Shown: positions 32,501-44,230 of the stretch, piece by piece
Numbering within the stretch: the first letter of the stretch is position 1
How the letters are laid out: the number at the start of each line of letters is the position of its first letter
Assembly: GCF_963678635.1 (NCBI RefSeq)
Contig: NC_087070.1
Coordinates: 1,914,512-1,978,511 of the forward strand
Source: Symsagittifera roscoffensis
Lineage: Eukaryota; Xenacoelomorpha; Acoela; Convolutidae
Direction of reading: 5' to 3'
Length of the DNA: 64,000 bases
Notes under the pieces: model-generated
Databases searched by the model: none
What the model saw: the letters and a program-made list of their open reading frames with translations, nothing else
What the model was told of the DNA's origin: nothing
Made by a program: the position numbers and the translations under genes

Positions 32501-34829
32501 AATCAAGTTCCAGAATGAACAGCATTGCTCTAGGCTTTTTCTTATCTGCATGTGAATTCACTTTTCTGCTCATTAAGAAGTCCACCTACTTGGGACATGC
32601 TGTCTTGGAAGCCCATTGAGGCTACCGCTCCGCTGGCCGAAGGCGCAATTGGAGGATAGCTTCCGGTATTGACAAATACAACACACAGTATTGCTGGAAT
32701 AACACTTGGTAGGCTCCAGATTACAACCTGAAGACGAAAAAACAAATAACCAACAAAAACAACGCCGTAGACAATGATTATCATGATCATGTTGAAATAT
32801 GAAAGGAACGGTGGAATACATGAAAGGAAAAAACAAAATGAACTCAAAACTGACCATATTTGTGACATTTTGAGCAACTCCATTGACAATGAAAGGCGTG
32901 GCCAAGAAAGCTATCATCAGGCCGACCTCATTGGCTGAAACAATGAACCAGTCAAAGCTGTCAACAGTAAAGTCATCCTTCTCAAATCAGCAGATTGAGC
33001 CGATATACAAACGAGCCGAAATGAGCCTCTAGCACCAACCAGTCAAACATCACGTCAGCTGTGCATCGCACTTAAGTCAAGTTTAAAATTTATGCCAATT
33101 ATCTCACCTATTTATAGTTCATGCCAAATTGTTCACAATACCGATGACTTTGCGCTTCTTGATCCGCCAGAAAAGTGTAGACTTTGGATACTTTTCGGGT
33201 GGTAAAACGGATTAAAAACTGGATCAGGCGTCATATGAAAAATTTGTGTTATTCGACACTTCAGAATTGTTGACAGCTCTGTGGCTTCAATTATACAAAT
33301 CTCACACAACGATTACGTAACTGTTTGTTTTTGTTTTTTTGGTTGGTTCCAGTTATCATGTTACAACTTGTTTGTATAGCGGTTGCTTTGAATTATTTAT
33401 TTCTCCCTACCAATTGTTCCTGCCGCATTTGCGATTGTCCTTTCGTTGGGGGCGAACCAGTAGGCCGCTAACTTAGTCGGCTGAATGAGAATGAATGATT
33501 GGGCCACTGCTGTTATAGTCTGACCCACGAAAAGAACTACAAACTGGGTGGCGGGGTCTTCGAATAAGTAGACACCCGCTATTCTGAGACCCCCGCCTAG
33601 CAAGTTTATTAAAGCGGAAGATATCATCTAAAAACACAATACATTGCCAAGCCTCACAGAAACCAAAATTCGAATGTTTGATTCTCTATTACCCAAAAAC
33701 CTTGTTGAATCTAATGGCTTGAATGCATCATAAACAAAGAGCAACAAGCGTTCGATTTCGATACCCTTGCTAGTGAATAGATTTGAACTTTCGTACATAG
33801 GATGTTTTTTTTTTCATTTCTAAGCAGTTTTGGTGTCATCTAAAATGCCTCAACTAGATTCAATTACTCTTCAATTCTAGCATTACATAGACAATGTTCT
33901 CTAGAAAGTAACTTATTCGCTCCTGGACGAAAGGATTTAGAAAAAAATTGTTTTTCCTCTTAGGTGAAATTTATTCGGCGCCATCTTTTCTTATCTACTG
34001 TTCTGTTTTTGTCCTTACGAGTGGTTTGAGGCCCCATTTCTCTGCCATGTAAGAGCCGACGAAGTTGAAAGGGATGAATACGACGAAGTAGACTACAGTG
34101 AGCATGTTGACCCATGTCAAGGACACTTCAAAGTAGGAAGCGGTGGTGTCTGCCACGGGAGCGAAACAGATCCACATCTAGAGAACAGTTTCGGTTCACA
34201 TTCAGTTCACACTCCATTGCCATAATTTAGTTCACACTTTACGGCCATAATTAAGTTCACACTTGACTGCCATAATTAATTCACACTTATCTCTTTGTCA
34301 TATTTAAGTTCACATTTTTCAGTCATATTTAAGTTCACACTTAACGGCCATATTTAATTTCACACTTTACGGTCAAGTTCACTCTTTCTGCTCATAATTA
34401 AAACTAAGTGTGGGAGGCGAAATTAGCAAACAGTTCGGTTGCGTTGCTTCCATTTGTCTGTTTCAATATACATTTTTTAGTCCCGATGTGTTTATTGGTT
34501 TGTAGCATACCAAGCTATCAATCAAACTAGTACGGAAGCATTTTGCAATAACGAACCGCAAAGACTTAAATACAATCTGATAATTAGCTTTTTTCTATTG
34601 GTCTTAACTTCATAGGATCACTCAACCTATAAAAACGAAATAGTCGCGGCATGCGTAAAGCTTTCATTTTATCCTCAATGGTATTTGTAATCTCATTCAC
34701 AGAAGACTAACTCAATCATACCGTTGCGTTTGTGTAATTGAGGAAAAACACGATTGACAGTAAAATCCATCTTCGCCTGTAGAGCTCAAACTCGCCTCCC
34801 CTCGAAACAGCTGAGGCTGTGAGCAGGTC
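29370..34829 (-). CDS. SLC49A3: SLC49A3 (MFSD7)-like major facilitator transporter, nine exons recovered
   Basis: Multi-pass membrane protein of the SLC49/FLVCR branch of the major facilitator superfamily; substrates of the A3 member are poorly known. Exons in order: 34829-34722, 34177-34019, 33627-33411, 32934-32855, 32727-32590, 32120-31986, 31473-31321, 30794-30637, then 29521-29370 (TGA). Diagnostic segments are RRRWILLSIVFFLNYTNAT joined to MWICFAPVADTTASYFEVS, QPTKLAAYWFAPNERTIANA, LVALLEQVLCVNGY, GTIADCTKKFDFIYKTCY and ALELSVECTYPVSESASSG; I recognise these as close to human MFSD7. Phases agree through eight exons. Between 30637 and 29521 the phases do not match and the expected helix after VILAG is absent, so a short exon is missing. 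The first exon with the start codon was not found. FLVCR1/2 are less likely because of the LEQVLC and VECTYPV segments. Confidence 0.9.
29865..29942 (+). CDS. possible plus-strand exon inside an SLC49A3 intron
   Basis: A pyrimidine-rich acceptor AATTTGTTTCAG, an ATG at 29878 reading MPQDDYVRRYLSGEVFWNGI then F, and a good donor AG|GTAAGG at 29943. Splice signals on both sides of an open segment are unusual for random AT-rich intron. I found no convincing partner exon; candidate acceptors CTCCATAG lie near 30016 and 30174. It could instead be chance. Confidence 0.3.
30637..30794 (-). CDS. SLC49A3: SLC49A3-like exon, VECTYPV helix
   Basis: Acceptor CCGTTGCAG, donor GTAAAT, ends in phase 2. Encodes NSVFILLGVGWFGFFGLVLF and PIALELSVECTYPVSESASS then GIVILAG. 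The E-x3-ECxxPV core matches MFSD7. Confidence 0.88.
31321..31473 (-). CDS. SLC49A3: SLC49A3-like exon, ADCTKKF loop
   Basis: 51 codons, phase 0 both sides, acceptor CTTTTAG, donor GTAATA. Encodes TFSGIASTVSIGCGCVGAAI, then FGTIADCTKKFDFIYKTCYL and a further helix. G-x-x-AD-x-TKKF is the conserved cytosolic loop typical of the major facilitator fold. Confidence 0.85.
31986..32120 (-). CDS. SLC49A3: SLC49A3-like exon, LEQVLC helix
   Basis: 45 codons, phase 0. Encodes KCLRSKQFWFLMLSFGTGLA and FSTLVALLEQVLCVNGYTD before the donor GTACGT. The acceptor is uncertain: GATTTGAG (32122-32121) or CATTTAAG (18 nt further in); both keep frame. Confidence 0.85.
32347..32359. repeat. poly-G run, 13 bp
   Basis: Thirteen consecutive G in an SLC49A3 intron. 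Such runs are prone to sequencing length errors and could form a G-rich structure. Confidence 0.8.
32590..32727 (-). CDS. SLC49A3: SLC49A3-like exon with central cytosolic loop
   Basis: 46 codons. Acceptor TCGTCTTCAG, donor GTAGGT chosen because it keeps phase 0 with the next exon. Encodes VVIWSLPSVIPAILCVVFVN, then the Pro/Ser-rich TGSYPPIAPSASGAVASMG loop between the two six-helix bundles. Confidence 0.82.
32855..32934 (-). CDS. SLC49A3: SLC49A3-like exon, 80 nt
   Basis: Acceptor ATTGTTTCAG, donor GTCAGT. Completes a split codon to give GTIANEVGLMIAFLATPFIV followed by NGVAQNVTNM, matching the N-P/E-x-G helix of the family. Confidence 0.85.
33411..33627 (-). CDS. SLC49A3: SLC49A3-like exon, QPTKLAAYWF motif
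   Basis: 217 nt, starts phase 0 (acceptor TGTTTTTAG), ends phase 1 (donor GTAGGG). Encodes two helices and the signature QPTKLAAYWFAPNERTIANA; the P-x-KLAA-x-WF sequence is shared by FLVCR and MFSD7 proteins. Confidence 0.9.
34019..34177 (-). CDS. SLC49A3: SLC49A3-like exon, FAPVAD motif
   Basis: 53 codons, phase 0, acceptor TTCTCTAG, donor GTAAGG. Encodes MWICFAPVADTTASYFEVSL, then a helix and SYMAEKWGLKPL. Confidence 0.9.
34190..34392. repeat. ~31-bp tandem repeat, about seven units
   Basis: Units built on TTAAGTTCACACTTTACGGC followed by CATAAT, lying directly upstream (gene sense) of the FAPVAD exon acceptor. Units differ by several bases each. Confidence 0.8.
34722..34829 (-). CDS. SLC49A3: SLC49A3-like first recovered exon
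   Basis: 36 codons in phase 0. Acceptor ACATTTCAG (34831-34830), donor GTATGA (34721). Encodes a short polar lead and YRRRWILLSIVFFLNYTNAT, the first helix of the family. An in-frame ATG exists further upstream without splicing, but the acceptor is good and the upstream residues look random, so a separate first exon is more likely. Confidence 0.8.
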
Positions 34830-35112
34830 CTGAAATGTTACGAGGAGATTGTCCACCAATTTTCTAATAACTAACAAAAGATCCCGAAAAATTTTGACAT
34901 CCAAAGGCATATTATTCCTACCACGACACGGAGTCACAATAAGGAACTATGGCATGGGGTTTTTCTCTGGCTGAATTTGAAGAAAAAAAAACTCGTAAGG
35001 GTATTATCAGCATCGGCACAGGGAATCAAGTGTTCATTATATAAATCAATTATTTAAGGTATATAATTCTTTTTTTTTTGCAAAGTCAGTGTTTTGAAGG
35101 TTATACGATATA

Positions 35113-35831
35113 CAGTGCTGATGTAAATTAACCGGACAAAATATACAAAACTCGAATGTTCAAACGCATTTTTCTCAAATTGGGTTTAAATTAGACAAAA
35201 AATGAACAGAACTAAAGTTGCTTAGAATTTCACCAAAATTAATATGATGCAATTTTTTCTCCAAAATTCTCAACCAAAACTTTACCCCAAAAATGGGTCA
35301 TTTTCGCTTTTTTCAATTAATCAAAAATTACGCTGAAACTACTTTAGTAACTGATGAGAAATATATATCAAAAGAAGCCTCTTACACAGCCCAACAAAGT
35401 TCTAGAAGGGTTAAATCTCCAGAAAACCTGTATTAGAGAAAAAAAATTTGCGTGATAGTCAAGAAACGTGATTTTTACTAAATAAAACCCAAAATTTTTG
35501 CTCAAAAACATATTTTAAACAATTTACTACTCAAAATTTTGGAGATTCACCCTTTCTAGGACTTACTTGGGCTATGATACATATTTATCATCAGTTACTA
35601 AAGTAGTTTCAGCGTAATTTTTGAATAATTGAAAAAGCCAAAATGACCCATTTTTGGGGTAAAATTTTGGTTGAGAATTTTGGAGAAAAAATTTCAGCAT
35701 ATTAATTCTGGTGAAACTCTAAGCAACTTTAGTTCTCTTGGCTTTTTGTCTAATCTTAACCCAATTTAAGAAAAACGCGTTTAAAATTTCGAGATCTATT
35801 CGTTTTGTCCGATTAATTGAAATCAGCACTG
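35113..35831. mobile_element. palindromic Tc1/mariner-like MITE, 719 bp
   Basis: Flanked by TA on both sides (35111-35112, 35832-35833), with ends CAGTGCTG...CAGCACTG as in Tc1-type elements. The two halves are long inverted repeats: AAATTAACCGGACAAAATAT pairs with the TTTTGTCCGATTAATT region, CTCAACCAAAACTTTACCCC pairs with GGGGTAAAATTTTGGTTGAG, and CGCTGAAACTACTTTAGTAA pairs with TTACTAAAGTAGTTTCAGCG. No transposase frame. Confidence 0.88.
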
Positions 35832-37180
35832 TACAACAAATTATCCGAAAAAAACCCTTAATGAAATAAATATATACGATTATACCAGAGATCAGATTCA
35901 TACGATAAAATCATATACGAAACGGATAATGGCACGATTCTTTTCTGGTATGATTTTTTCATTGAGTACTGCAAGATTGATTGATATTAGGGGCGGCTCA
36001 ACTCCAACGTCAAAATTTTTTAGAGTGATCAGAGATATCTATTAATGATTAAAGCAGCTACATATGCTAATAAAAAGCCAATGCCATTCAGCAAAAGTGG
36101 CACTAAATACTAATAGACTCAATTTGCAAGTAATAAATTGTAATATAACAAACTGAAGGCATCCACACAAATTTTGCATGTAGCAAATTGCAAAAAACAA
36201 AGCCACATTATGTATGCATTTCCAAAAAAATGCGAGATATACTGATGCGAGCGGGGCTTGGCAGCACTTGGGTTACAAGGCAAGCATAGCAATGCAAACT
36301 GGCGAACAGAAAACGATACTGGAATAATTAAGTTTAAAAAAAACATTCCTTAGTGTACCATCATCTGAGCTTGTGAGGCGCATTTATGGAACCAAATACA
36401 GATCAGAAAGTCCCCGTCTTCTCTGTTTCAACTGCGAGCGTTACACGTGTGTTTCCCATCGTGACTACACAACTACACCCCAGTTTCATTACGCGTGGCC
36501 TTCAGTCAATTGGCACTGGCTAAGTACCAGCGAAAACGAAGCTGAGAAAATATGGAACATATTACCCTGGCGCCTCCGGTATAGTTGGTTTCATTACGCC
36601 GCCTAACAGAAGTTGTTGTTTCTTTTTGAAAAACAAAAACAAAAACTCAGTTTCAGAAAACAGTCGATAAATACAAGTAATATAAAAAAATAAGCTTCTA
36701 GTAGTTACTGAGAGACTATTACGCCAATAAAAACGTAGATGAAAACTCATCGAGCCAAAACAATACTAAATGAGCCAAAAACGATCAGAAATTGTTGTCA
36801 TAAAAAAGTTAAGAGCGATTAATTTTTGAAACAATAAAATTTTGAGAAACAGTAATATAAAGACAACCGAATTAAAAAGATTTTGAACAAAAATCAAACG
36901 ACACAAAATAACTTCAAACAAATCAAAATATTTTAACTAAGACAATAAAACAAAACCGGAAACCAGTTATGCCAAAAATAGCTTTCATGCGAAGTAAAAC
37001 AAACAAAATCAGGCTGAATAAATTTAAAAATTACAACAGTAAAATAAAAGCACATGCTATTACAAAAAAGCTTTCATCTGAAGAAAACGTTCGTGATGTG
37101 ACAGCCCAGTCAAAAACAAATAAATAGACACACGAACGTCCAAAAATTCAATTTTTCCCGAACATACTGGAATAAAACAA

Positions 37181-37252
37181 GGTCTGACCGGGACTCGAAC
37201 CTCAGACCATAGAGCACAAAGACAACTAGGTTACCTCTACACCAAATGCGAA
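37181..37252 (-). other. tRNA-like block in array unit 1
   Basis: Minus strand: TTTGGTGTAGAGGTAACCTA fits an A box and GAGGTTCGAGTCCCGG contains an exact B box (GGTTCGAGTCC) ~35 nt later. The T and acceptor stems do not pair well by eye. Likely a SINE-type Pol III promoter. Confidence 0.6.
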
Positions 37253-38796
37253 GGAGATTGGAAAAATAATAAGTTTCAATAATAAAGCAAAAACTATTTT
37301 TTGCAGATTTGTAAAAGTTATTTACGAGGAAAAAGTCTAGCTCCCAATTATAAGACACTTGCTCTCGCAAACTTTCAAAACAGCAATTTCGTGAGAAAAA
37401 ACGCGTTTGAAATTTCTAGATCTATTCGTTTTGTCCGATTAATTGAAATCAGCACTGTACAACAAATTATCCGAAAAAAACCCTTAGTAATATAAAATTA
37501 TAAGATTATACGAGCAATCAGATTCATACGATTAATTCATATACGAAACGGATAATGGCACTTTTCTTTTTTGGGATGATTTTTTCATTGAGTACTGCAA
37601 GATTGATTGATATTAGGGGTGGCTCAACTCCAAGGTCAAAATTTTTTAGAGTGATCAGAGATATCTATTAATGATTAAAGCAGCTACATATGCTAAGAAA
37701 TAGCCAATGCCATTCAGCAAAAGTGGCACCAAATACTTAATGGACTCAATTTTGCAAATGATAAACTGTAATATATTAAACTGAAAGCATCCACACAAAC
37801 TTTGCATGTAGCAAATTGCAAAAAATAAAGCCACATTATGTATAAATTATGCATTTCCAAAAAAATGCGAGTTATATTGATGCGAGCGGGGCTTGGCATC
37901 ACTTGGGCAACAAGGCAAGCATAGCAATGCAAACTAGCGAACAGAAAATGATTCTGGAATAATTAAGTTTAAAAAAACATTCCTTAGTGTACCATCCACT
38001 GAGCTTGTGAGGCGCATTTTTGGAACTAAATACAGCTCAGAAAGTCCCCGTCTTCTCTGTTTCAACTGCGAGCCTTACACATGTGTTTCCCATCGTGACT
38101 ACACCCCAGTTTCATTACGCGTGGCGTTCAGTCAATTGGCACTGGCTAAAAACCAGCGAAAACGAAGCTGAGAAAACATGGAACATTTTACCCTGGCGCC
38201 TCCGGTATAGTTGGTTTCATTACGCCGCCTACCAGAAGTTGTTTTTCCTTTTTGAAAAAAAACTCAGTTTCAGGAAACAGTCAATAAATACAAGTAATAT
38301 AAAAAATAAGCTTCTAGTAGTTACTGAGAGACTATTACGCCAATAAAAACGTAGATGAAAACTCATCGAGCCAAAACAATACTAAATGAGCCAAAAACGA
38401 TCAGAAATTGTTGTCATAAAAAAGTTAAGAGCGATTAATTTTTGAAACAATAAAATTTTGAGAAACAGAAATATAAAGACAACCGAATTAAAAAGATTTT
38501 GAACAAAAATCAAACGACACAAAATAACTTCAAACAAATCAAAATATTTTAACTAAGACAATAAAACAAAACCGGAAACCAGTTATGCCAAAAATAGCTT
38601 TCATGCGAAGTAAAACAAACAAAATCAGGCTGAATAAATTTAAAAATTACAACAGTAAAATAAAAGCACATGCTATTACAAAAAAGCTTTCATCTGAAGA
38701 AAACGTTCGTGATGTGACAGCCCAGTCAAAAACAAATAAATAGACACACGAACGTCCGAAAATTCAATTTTTCCCGAACATACTGGAATAAAACAA

Positions 38797-38868
38797 GGTC
38801 TGACCGGGACTCGAACCTCAGACCATAGAGCACAAAGACAACTAGGTTACCTCTACACCAAATGCGAA
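38797..38868 (-). other. tRNA-like block in array unit 2
   Basis: Same A and B boxes as in unit 1, intact. Confidence 0.6.
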
Positions 38869-40416
38869 GGAGATTGGAAAAATAATAAGTTTCAATAATA
38901 AAGCAAAAACTATTTTTTGCAGATTTGTAAAAGTTATTTATGAGGAAAAAGTCTAGCTCCCAATTATAAGACACTTGCTCTCGCAAACTTTCAAAACAGC
39001 AATTTCGTGAGAAAAAACGCGTTTGAAATTTCTAGATCTATTCGTTTTGTCCGATTAATTGAAATCAGCACTGTACAACAAATTATCCGAAAAAAACCCT
39101 TAGTAATATAAAATTATAAGATTATACGAGCGATCAGATTCATAGGATTAATTCATATACGAAACGGATAATGGCACTTTTCTTTTTTGGGATGATTTTT
39201 TCATTGAGTACTGCAAGATTGATTGATATTAGGGGTGGCTCAACTCCAAGGTCAAAATTTTTTAGAGTGATCAGAGATATCTATTAATGATTAAAGCAGC
39301 TACATATGCTAAGAAATAGCCAATGCCATTCAGCAAAAGTGGCACCAAATACTTAATGGACTCAATTTTGCAAATGATAAACTGTAATATATTAAACTGA
39401 AGGCATCCACACAAACTTTGCATGTAGCAAATTGCAAAAAATAAAGCCACATTATGTATAAATTATGCATTTCCAAAAAAAATGCGAGTTATATTGATGC
39501 GAGCGGGGCTTGGCATCACTTGGGCAACAAGGCAAGCATAGCAATGCAAACTAGCGAACAGAAAATGATTCTGGAATAATTAAGTTTAAAAAAACATTCC
39601 TTAGTGTACCATCCACTGAGCTTGTGAGGCGCATTTTTGGAACTAAATACAGCTCAGAAAGTCCCCGTCTTCTCTGTTTCAACTGCGAGCCTTACACATG
39701 TGTTTCCCATCGTGACTACACCCCAGTTTCATTACGCGTGGCGTTCAGTCAATTGGCACTGGCTAAAAACCAGCGAAAACGAAGCTGAGAAAACATGGAA
39801 CATTTTACCCTGGCGCCTCCGGTATAGTTGGTTTCATTACGCCGCCTACCAGAAGTTGTTTTTCCTTTTTGAAAAAAACTCAGTTTCAGGAAACAGTCAA
39901 TAAATACAAGTAATATAAAAAATAAGCTTCTAGTAGTTACTGAGAGACTATTACGCCAATAAAAACGTAGATGAAAACTCATCGAGCCAAAATAATACTA
40001 AATGAGCCAAAAACAACGATCAAAAATTGTTGTCATAAAAAAGTTAAGAGCGATTAAGTTTTGAAACAGTACAAGTTTAAGAAACAGAAATATAAAGACA
40101 ACCGAATTAAAAAGATTTTGAACAAAAATCAAACGACACAAAATAACTTCAAACAAATCAAAATATTTTAACAAAGACAATAAAACAAAACCGGAAACCA
40201 TTTATGCCGAAAATAGCTTTCATGCGAAGTAAAACAAACAAAATCAGGCTAAATAAATTTAAAAATTACAACAGTAAAATAAAAGCACATGCTATTACAA
40301 AAAAGCTTTCATCTGAAGAAAACGTTCGTGATGTGACAGCCCAGTCAAAAACAAATAAATAGACACACGAACGTCCGAAAACTCAATTTTTCCCGGACAT
40401 ACTGGAATAAAACAAG

Positions 40417-40488
40417 GTCTGACCGGGACTCGAACCTCAGACCATAGAGCACAAAGACAACTAGGTTACCTCTACACCAAATGCGAAG
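40417..40488 (-). other. tRNA-like block in array unit 3
   Basis: Same A and B boxes as in unit 1, intact. Confidence 0.6.
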
Positions 40489-42034
40489 GAGATTGGAAAA
40501 ATAGTAAGTTTCAATAATAAAGCAAAAACTAGTTTTTGCAGATTTGTAAAATTTATTTACGAGGAAAAAGTCTAGCTCCCAATTATAAGACACTTGCTCT
40601 CGCAAACTTTCAAAACAGCAATTTCGTGAGAAAAACGCGTTTGAAATTTCGAAATCTATTCGTTTTGTCCGATTAATTGAAATCAGCACTGTACAACAAA
40701 TTATCCGAAAAAAAACCCTTAGTGATATAAAATTATACGATTATACGAGAGATCAGATTCATACGATTAATTCATATACGAAACGGATAATGGCACGATT
40801 CTTTTTTGGGATGATTTTTTCATTGAGTACTGCAAAATTGATTGATATTAGGGGTGGCTCAACTCCAAGGTCAAAATTTTTTAGAGTGATCAGAGATATC
40901 TATTAATGATTAAAGCAGCTACATATGCTAATAAATAGCCAATGCCATTCAGCAAAAGTGGCACCAAATACCTAATGGACTCAATTTTGCAAGTAATAAA
41001 CTGTAATATAACAAACTGAAGGCATCCACACAAACTTTGCATGTAGCAAATTGCAAAAAATAAAGCCACATTATAAATAAATTATGCATTTCCAAAAATT
41101 GCAAGTTATATTGATGCGAGTGGGCCTTGGCATCACTTGGGCTACAAGGCAAGCATAGCAATGCAAACTAGCGAACAGAAAATGATACTGGAATAATTAA
41201 GTTAAAAAAAAACATTCCTTAGTGTACCATCCACTGAGCTTGTGAGGCGCATTTTTGGAACCAAATACAGCTCAGAAAGTCCCCGTCTTCTCTATTTCAA
41301 CTGCGAGCGTTACACATGTGTTTCCCATCGTGACTACACCCCAGTTTCATTACACGTGGCGTTCAGTCAATTGGCACTGGCTAAGTACCAGCGAAAACGA
41401 AGCTGAGAAAACATGGAACATTTTACCCTGGCGCCTCCGGTATAGTTGGTTTCATTACGCCGCCTACCAGAAGTAGTTTTTTCTTTTTGAAAAAAAAAAC
41501 TCAGTTTCAGAAAACAGTCGATAAATACAAGTAATATAAAAAATAAGCTTCTAGTAGTTACTGAGAGACTATTACGCCAATAAAAACGTAGATGAAAACT
41601 CATCGAGCCAAAACAATACTAAATGAGCCAAAAACAACGATCAGAAATTGTTGTCATAAAAAAGTTAAGAGCGATTAAGTTTTGAAACAATAAAATTTTA
41701 AGAAACAGAAATATAAAGACAACCGAATTAAAAAGATTTTGAACAATAATCAAACGACACAAAATAACTTCAAACAAATCAAAATATTATAACTAAGACA
41801 ATAAAACACAACCGGAAACCATTTATGCCGAAAACAGCTTTCATGCGAAGTAAAACAAACAAAATCAGGCTGAATAAATTTAAAAATTACAACAGTAAAA
41901 TAAAAGCACATGCTATTACAAAAAAGCTTTCATCTGAAGAAAACGTTCGTGATGTGACAGCCCAGCCAAAAACACATAAATACACACGAACGTCCGAAAA
42001 TTCAATTTTTCCCGGACATGCTGGAATAATACAA

Positions 42035-42107
42035 GGTCTGACCGGGACTCGAACCTCAGACCATAGAGCACAAAGACAACTAGGTTACCTCTACACCAAA
42101 TGCGAAG
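42035..42107 (-). other. tRNA-like block in array unit 4
   Basis: Same A and B boxes as in unit 1, intact. Confidence 0.6.
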
Positions 42108-42247
42108 GAGATTGGAAAAATAATAAGTTTCAATAATAATGCAAAAACTATTTTTGCAGATTTGTAAAAGTTATTTACGAGGAAAAAGTCTAGCTCCCAA
42201 TTATAAGACACTTGCTCTCGCAAATTTTCAAAACAGCAATTTCGTGA

Positions 42248-43391
42248 ACGTCTTAAGAAGCAATCTGAACTGCCATTTCGAAATTGATCGCTATTCGCGT
42301 GTCTGAGCCTGTTTTAGGATAGTCAAAATATTTCGATGGGTTTCCTCTTGTCAGTTACCAAGACGAAGACAATGGTCAGAGAACAAATCCAATTGGAATA
42401 GTTTACAATGGGAAAGATTTTTGCGAGATAATTAATTTACCACCGGCGCACGAAATAATTTCTGATTGCTAGAGGAGATCTAATTTAGTAAGTGTTGCGA
42501 TAAAAAAAACAAATTGATGAAAATCAAAATTTAAAAAGAAATAAATAACATTAAATTTACATGTAATAACATTTAAATAACATTAAAAAAATCCAAAAAC
42601 ACTTCCAAAATCTTGCAAGTGTAAACAAAGAAAACACATCAAGTACGAAGTAATTTATATTTTGTTTTCAAATCGTAATATGAAACGGAAGAAAAAAAGG
42701 CTCAATATTATTGCTTTTGTTTTAATTGGGGCAAGAAGGATTAAAAAAATTGGCGAGAAAAGAGTAACTCATGCCAAATTTTGAGATAAATGACCAAGGG
42801 ATAAAGATTGTACTATTCTTTAAGATTTATCCAATCACCCCGAGGAGATAATATTACTGACACCCTTCCATATAACAATAATATGACACATAGCGTCACT
42901 CTGGTTTGTCTCTTGGGGCGACAAAAAAAATAAGTTGAAATTGAGCCAGTGCTTACAAGCTAAATATTGATTTCTTCGAAAAAGAAGAACTAAGCCAACT
43001 GAATTTCTTAAAACTACGCCTAATTTTTCTGGACAACCTCCGACTCATCATGACTGATAGCAGTGTTGTTCAGAGTTCCAAGTGAAGCTGACAAATTATT
43101 CCTGTTGGGGTCACTATAACCAGGTAAAGGATACAACAGAACTGGTACATTTGTTACCGCATCTATTGAGAACGATGCTACTCATTTGGTTAAAGCTATA
43201 AATTACAAGTCTAGATTTGAAAAAGAAAGGATCTATTTGTTGGTGCCGAATAACTAATTTATTTAGCTGTTACATATTTGAAAATTTCAGAGGCCGCACT
43301 ACTGCGTTTTTTTCAAACCGCCGAAAAATTTACGGTTCAGCATCGCACAAAAATTTGGTAGTGTAGCATGTCACTAAGTACACAGAATCTA
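42248..43391. other. spacer between the two tandem regions
   Basis: AT-rich; no exon or known repeat recognised. Confidence 0.35.
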
Positions 43392-43926
43392 AACAAGACT
43401 GCTCGTATCAGGGCGAAGCCCTGAATGTTCCGACTGCCTTTTAAGGTTTATGGAGCAGTAATAGCATTTAAAAAAATCAATGAAATAAAACAAAATGAAA
43501 AAAAAAATGTTTCTAAAATTTTAAGTTTTTTATGAAACTCATCCCCCCACACGCCATATAAAGTACGAAAGGATAGATTTCGCTCCATGTAACAAACCAA
43601 TTATGGCAAATAAGCTTCTTTTAACCAATTTGGAACAATTTCTAAGACGGATTAACTCTCCGCTTACGCGTTAATAGCGCGAAATATATCGCGCGTTAAT
43701 TGTCTCGAATTGGCCAAAAGGGCAATCTTTAAACCCCCGTAACTCTACGAAAAATGATCACAGGTAAAATATCTTTTCAAATTTGTGCTCAGGACACCAA
43801 TACCTTTCGAATGATATAAAAAGATTCCGTCAAAAATGGCTAGTTAAAAAGTCGAAATTTGTCTGAAGAAAAAAAAACCCACCCCGAGCACAAATATTCC
43901 GTTACTTTCGTATCGAAAGTCGGAAT
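43392..43926 (-). mobile_element. MITE family D, copy 3
   Basis: Reverse orientation: starts AACAAGACTGCTCGTATCAG, ends ACTTTCGTATCGAAAGTCGG then AA. First of three copies embedded in an 841-bp tandem duplication. Confidence 0.8.
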
Positions 43927-44230
43927 AAAAACTAATCTGCCAGCGTAAAACGATCTATTGAAGTAATTTGTTCTCTATTGTTTTTTGTTCTTCTTTATAA
44001 TTTAAATTTTGATCTTGTTAACTATATCCCACGCCTCTATTGTTTCCGACAACCAATTCTGTATAAAACATACATTTCAAAAGTATCAACAATTAGTTAG
44101 GTTTCGATTTCCTTGCGTTCTATTTTGAATTACCCTCTATTTAACTGTGGCAATCGAAGTAGAAATTCTTAACCTTGCAATAGGTAGGTGTGGAAATAGT
44201 TAACAAGATCCAACACTTTAATTAACTGAT

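Larger units (their letters stand above)
35765..42247 (+). repeat. four-copy tandem array of a 1.62-kb unit
   Basis: Units start at about 35765, 37395, 39011 and 40630; lengths 1630, 1616, 1619 and 1618 bp. Units 2 and 3 are the most alike. Each begins with the last ~66 bp of the Tc1-like MITE (AAACGCG...CAGCACTGTA), then the family F segment, an AT-rich body and a tRNA-like block near the end (minus strand). The array ends at CAATTTCGTGA, where unit-to-unit junctions instead continue GAAAAAACGCG. Short frames such as the HYAW-RSVNWHW one recur but are broken differently, so I do not call genes. Confidence 0.92.

Noticed and set aside
36373-41476. Recurring ~75-108-codon plus-strand frame in the 1.62-kb array (HYAW..SVNWHWL..WNILPWRLRYSWFHYA)
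   Set aside because: Present in all four units only because the units are copies; the frame start differs between units, ends are ragged and no family is recognised.
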